From the NCBI RefSeq assembly GCF_010500925.1, contig NZ_QVMG01000009.1, forward strand, positions 1 through 45,607: a DNA stretch of 45,607 nucleotides. The letters run 5' to 3'. Shown here piece after piece: positions 44,701 to 45,607 of the stretch (positions within the stretch are counted from its first letter, which is position 1; the number at the start of each line of letters is the position of its first letter). The notes beneath the pieces were generated by a model. That model searched no databases, was not told the DNA's origin, and saw only the letters and a program-made list of their open reading frames with translations. The translations under genes were made by a program, and so were the position numbers. The DNA comes from Parabacteroides sp. 52. Its GTDB lineage: Bacteria; Bacteroidota; Bacteroidia; Bacteroidales; Tannerellaceae.

Positions 44701-44971
44701 AAATGGTCAGCCCACTGAATAAACAGGACATGACATTGACCATTACCGGAACCTGGGTTGCATCCGATGCAAACTGGGTAAACAGGTTAGCCGTTAACAT
44801 AAAGAAAGGGGCACCCGGGGGATGACCCACTTCCAGTTTGTACGCCGAAGAAATGAACTCCCCGCAATCCCAAAAACTGGCTGTCGGCTCCATTGTCATC
44901 AGATAAACAGTAAAAGCGATCAGGAAAGTAGCCCATCCCAATACGTTGTTGATTAGTTTATATTTTCCCAT
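41705..44971 (-). CDS. DUF2723 membrane protein, putative protein O-mannosyltransferase (GT117-like)
   Basis: The 1,088-residue protein has about twelve transmembrane segments in residues 1-620 and a large soluble C-terminal domain (about 640-1,088) with TPR-like helices toward the end. The N-terminal phrase TASFWDCGEFISSAYKLEVG followed by HPPGAPFF is the DUF2723 hallmark; its acidic residues match the catalytic loop of GT-C glycosyltransferases. The human relative TMEM260 is a protein O-mannosyltransferase, so glycosylation of secreted proteins is a fair inference. DNA upstream of ATG 44971 in the same frame is non-coding leader, because a -7 box lies at 45035-45042 and MGKYKL fits the family start. 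The deacetylase follows 12 bp downstream. Confidence 0.92.
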   Translation of the reverse strand: MGKYKLINNVLGWATFLIAFTVYLMTMEPTASFWDCGEFISSAYKLEVGHPPGAPFFMLTANLFTQFASDATQVPVMVNVMSCLFSGLTILFLFWSITHMARKIVVTEGQEMSPAQLITIMVSGLVGALAYTFSDTFWFSAVEGEVYAYSSLFTAVVFWLILKWESVADRAHADRWIVLIAYLMGLSIGVHLLNLLCIPAIVLVYYYKKYPNPTMKGTLVSLFISFAIIALMMYGVVQGLVEVCGWFELFFVNTLGMPYNSGVFFYIFILAGVLGWAIWETMRDTVHANRMKIAFILSIVLLGIPFMGDGYIVGILIIVGLTIYMFMRKNIAIKALNTILVSLMVIVVGYSSYALIMIRATADTPMNQNNPSDIFTLRTYLAREQYGSTPLLYGNTYASEVKRDEKEGTLVTKQGKPTWSKVIKKEGEETKDKYFISRYDTEIEYVDELKMLFPRMYSSDSRHIEAYKEWGMVKGTPVKIKNRYGENTTVMKPTFAENIRFFLGYQLNFMYWRYFMWNFSGRQNDIQGQGEVSNGNWITGIKPIDEILVGPQDDMPLDIANNKGHNVYYMLPLLLGILGLLYQAYSGKKGIQSFWITFFLFFMTGIAIVLYLNQTPLQVRERDYAYAGSFYAFSIWIGFGVAALASGLQRYGKAPAMVAASLASLFGLCVPMQMAAQNWDDHDRSGRKVARDFGHNYLESCEPNAILFTNGDNDTFPLWYAQEVEGIRTDVRVCNTSYLQTDWYIDQMKKGTYESAPLPISWTREDYIQGTRDVAYVVPAIEQPIDLLAALNYVRSNDPRTKKLPMYRQEVPNIPSETLLYKVDSAAVVRNGVLTPEEAPSMLKEMPIDLSDKEALGKHELIILDMLQTNNWERPIYYAISVNSDQYVKLDPYFRQTGLAYQIVPMHVKNSAQSVDTERMYDNVMNKFKWGGLDKPGVYVDENVMRMAKSYRTALFSRLAASLMAEEKNEKALAVLDKGMEVLPAENIPLDYSALSFAEFYYELGESEKAEKIFTEIIENAFRNANWYFRLKPGQLRSVVNELEHNLAVIQQILYVSKEYNPGFSSKYQEEFDNYRMAYGSMRGNKRE

Positions 44972-45034
44972 ACGTATGTATAAAGTGTGATAATTAGTTG
45001 CAAAAAAGACTACCCCTGCGCGAAGAGTCGGGCG

Positions 45035-45042
45035 CAAAGGTA
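45035..45042 (-). promoter_or_regulatory. Promoter -7 box for the DUF2723-deacetylase operon
   Basis: TACCTTTG on the minus strand, 63 bp before ATG 44971. The alternative ATG at 45037 overlaps the box, supporting the shorter protein. Confidence 0.5.
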
Positions 45043-45200
45043 AGCATTTACGTTTAATACCTAACGTGACAAGGGGTTATAAATTGTATATCTACCTTAG
45101 AAAGTCTTTCATGCAGAACGGATAGCCTACTTTTATAAACAATAATGTAACATCCTCTGTTTTACAACAAACACAAAGAAACCCTCAAAAACGAAAACAA

Positions 45201-45422
45201 ATGAATAAAAAACATGAATACAGCAATGGGGAGATAACAATCATTTGGCAACCGGATTTATGCTGTCATTCCGGTATATGCGTGCAAACATTACCCCGGG
45301 TCTACTCTCCCGGAAAAAGACCTTGGATTACAATAGAGAATGCAACGACAAACGATCTGATAATGCAGATAAAGACTTGTCCTTCCGGCGCACTCAGTTA
45401 TCGTATGAATGATAAAGAATGA
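45201..45422 (+). CDS. YjdI-like (divergent 4Fe-4S mono-cluster) protein
   Basis: This 73-residue protein resembles E. coli YjdI and the Fer4_19 family. Conserved features are the cysteine block DLCCHSGICVQTLPRVY, then KRPWITIENA and the terminal CPSGALSYR. The cysteines are placed to bind one Fe-S cluster. Family members often stand beside or fused to CDGSH or N-acetyltransferase domains, and their electron-transfer role is not established. Here it is alone and divergent from the DUF2723 gene. It is followed by the repeat-rich tail of the window. Confidence 0.88.
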   Translation: MNKKHEYSNGEITIIWQPDLCCHSGICVQTLPRVYSPGKRPWITIENATTNDLIMQIKTCPSGALSYRMNDKE

Positions 45423-45471
45423 GCACACCTCTTTTTGAGTGATTAATGATGAATGATTAGTGATTAGTGAT

Positions 45472-45546
45472 TAGTGATTAGTGATGAACGATGAGTGAAG
45501 CGTGAAAGATTATAATTAACAATTTATAATTTACAATTAATTATTA
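45472..45546. repeat. 75-nt dispersed repeat, copy 2
   Basis: Matches 7931-8005 at 72 of 75 positions in direct orientation. It is preceded by several GATTAGT heptamers (45448-45480). It lies downstream of the YjdI-like gene with no ORF. Confidence 0.85.
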
Positions 45547-45567
45547 TTGACTAGCACTATCCTGGCT

Positions 45568-45589
45568 CCTCTTCTTGGATAAGAAGAGG
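45568..45589. terminator. Hairpin near the right edge
   Basis: CCTCTTCTT and AAGAAGAGG form a perfect 9-bp stem around GGAT. No U-run follows on the plus strand, so terminator function is uncertain. Only 18 bases remain after it. Confidence 0.4.
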
Positions 45590-45607
45590 GGGACCACTGC
45601 TTGCAGT

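Overview
The window looks like a chromosomal, mostly housekeeping region of a Bacteroidales bacterium, most likely Parabacteroides or a close relative. This is inferred from gene content and style: Bacteroidetes-type -7 boxes (TAnnTTTG), a meso-diaminopimelate dehydrogenase, a DUF2723 membrane glycosyltransferase, a Porphyromonas-like dipeptidyl peptidase IV, a five-gene hut operon with separate FtcD and FchA, acpP-fabF-rnc, and intergenic heptamer repeats. I see no rRNA, tRNA, CRISPR array, IS element, recombinase or phage gene.

Layout. 1-6380 (-) is the 5' part of a giant secreted surface protein of more than 2,100 residues whose 3' end lies outside the window. A divergent AraC-type regulator follows (6808-7680, +). 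It is bracketed by inverted copies of a 26-nt sequence (6550-6575 and 7769-7794), so the regulator and nearby promoter-like boxes could form an invertible switch for the surface protein. 7681-8488 is gene-free but repeat-rich, including six 22-bp palindromic units at 8215-8346; four more units of the same family lie at 26326-26413. Two FKBP prolyl isomerases (one cytoplasmic, one lipoprotein) and an Lrp/AsnC regulator follow.

10583-16953 (-) is the histidine-utilisation operon hutU-ftcD-hutI-fchA-hutH. It degrades histidine to glutamate and delivers a one-carbon unit to tetrahydrofolate. Just beyond hutH is a 22-residue relic resembling the C-terminus of a TonB-dependent receptor. 17221-21143 (+) carries ddh, lgt (with a heptamer repeat inside its 5' coding region), a flavodiiron protein and nagB. 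21212-27951 (-) carries an M16 peptidase lipoprotein, a secreted heparinase II/III-like lyase and a GH3-family adenylating enzyme. A phosphofructokinase (+) is followed by acpP-fabF-rnc (-), in which the start of rnc contains a perfect 13-bp hairpin.

31651-40310 (+) has purN, a small lipoprotein, cysE, an RlmL-type rRNA methyltransferase overlapping a DPP IV, then purD, a membrane protein and a YqaA/DedA-like protein. 40328-44971 (-) has an outer-membrane barrel, a polysaccharide deacetylase and the DUF2723 protein. A YjdI-like Fe-S protein (+) and a repeat-rich tail end the window.

No multi-gene system of clearly unknown type is present. The most interesting signals are in DNA architecture: the IR-bracketed regulator beside a giant adhesin, the 22-bp palindrome arrays, the translated heptamer repeat in lgt, the rnc hairpin, and the receptor relic after hutH. 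Start sites were chosen by homology, signal peptides and -7 boxes. Promoter calls are motif matches only.
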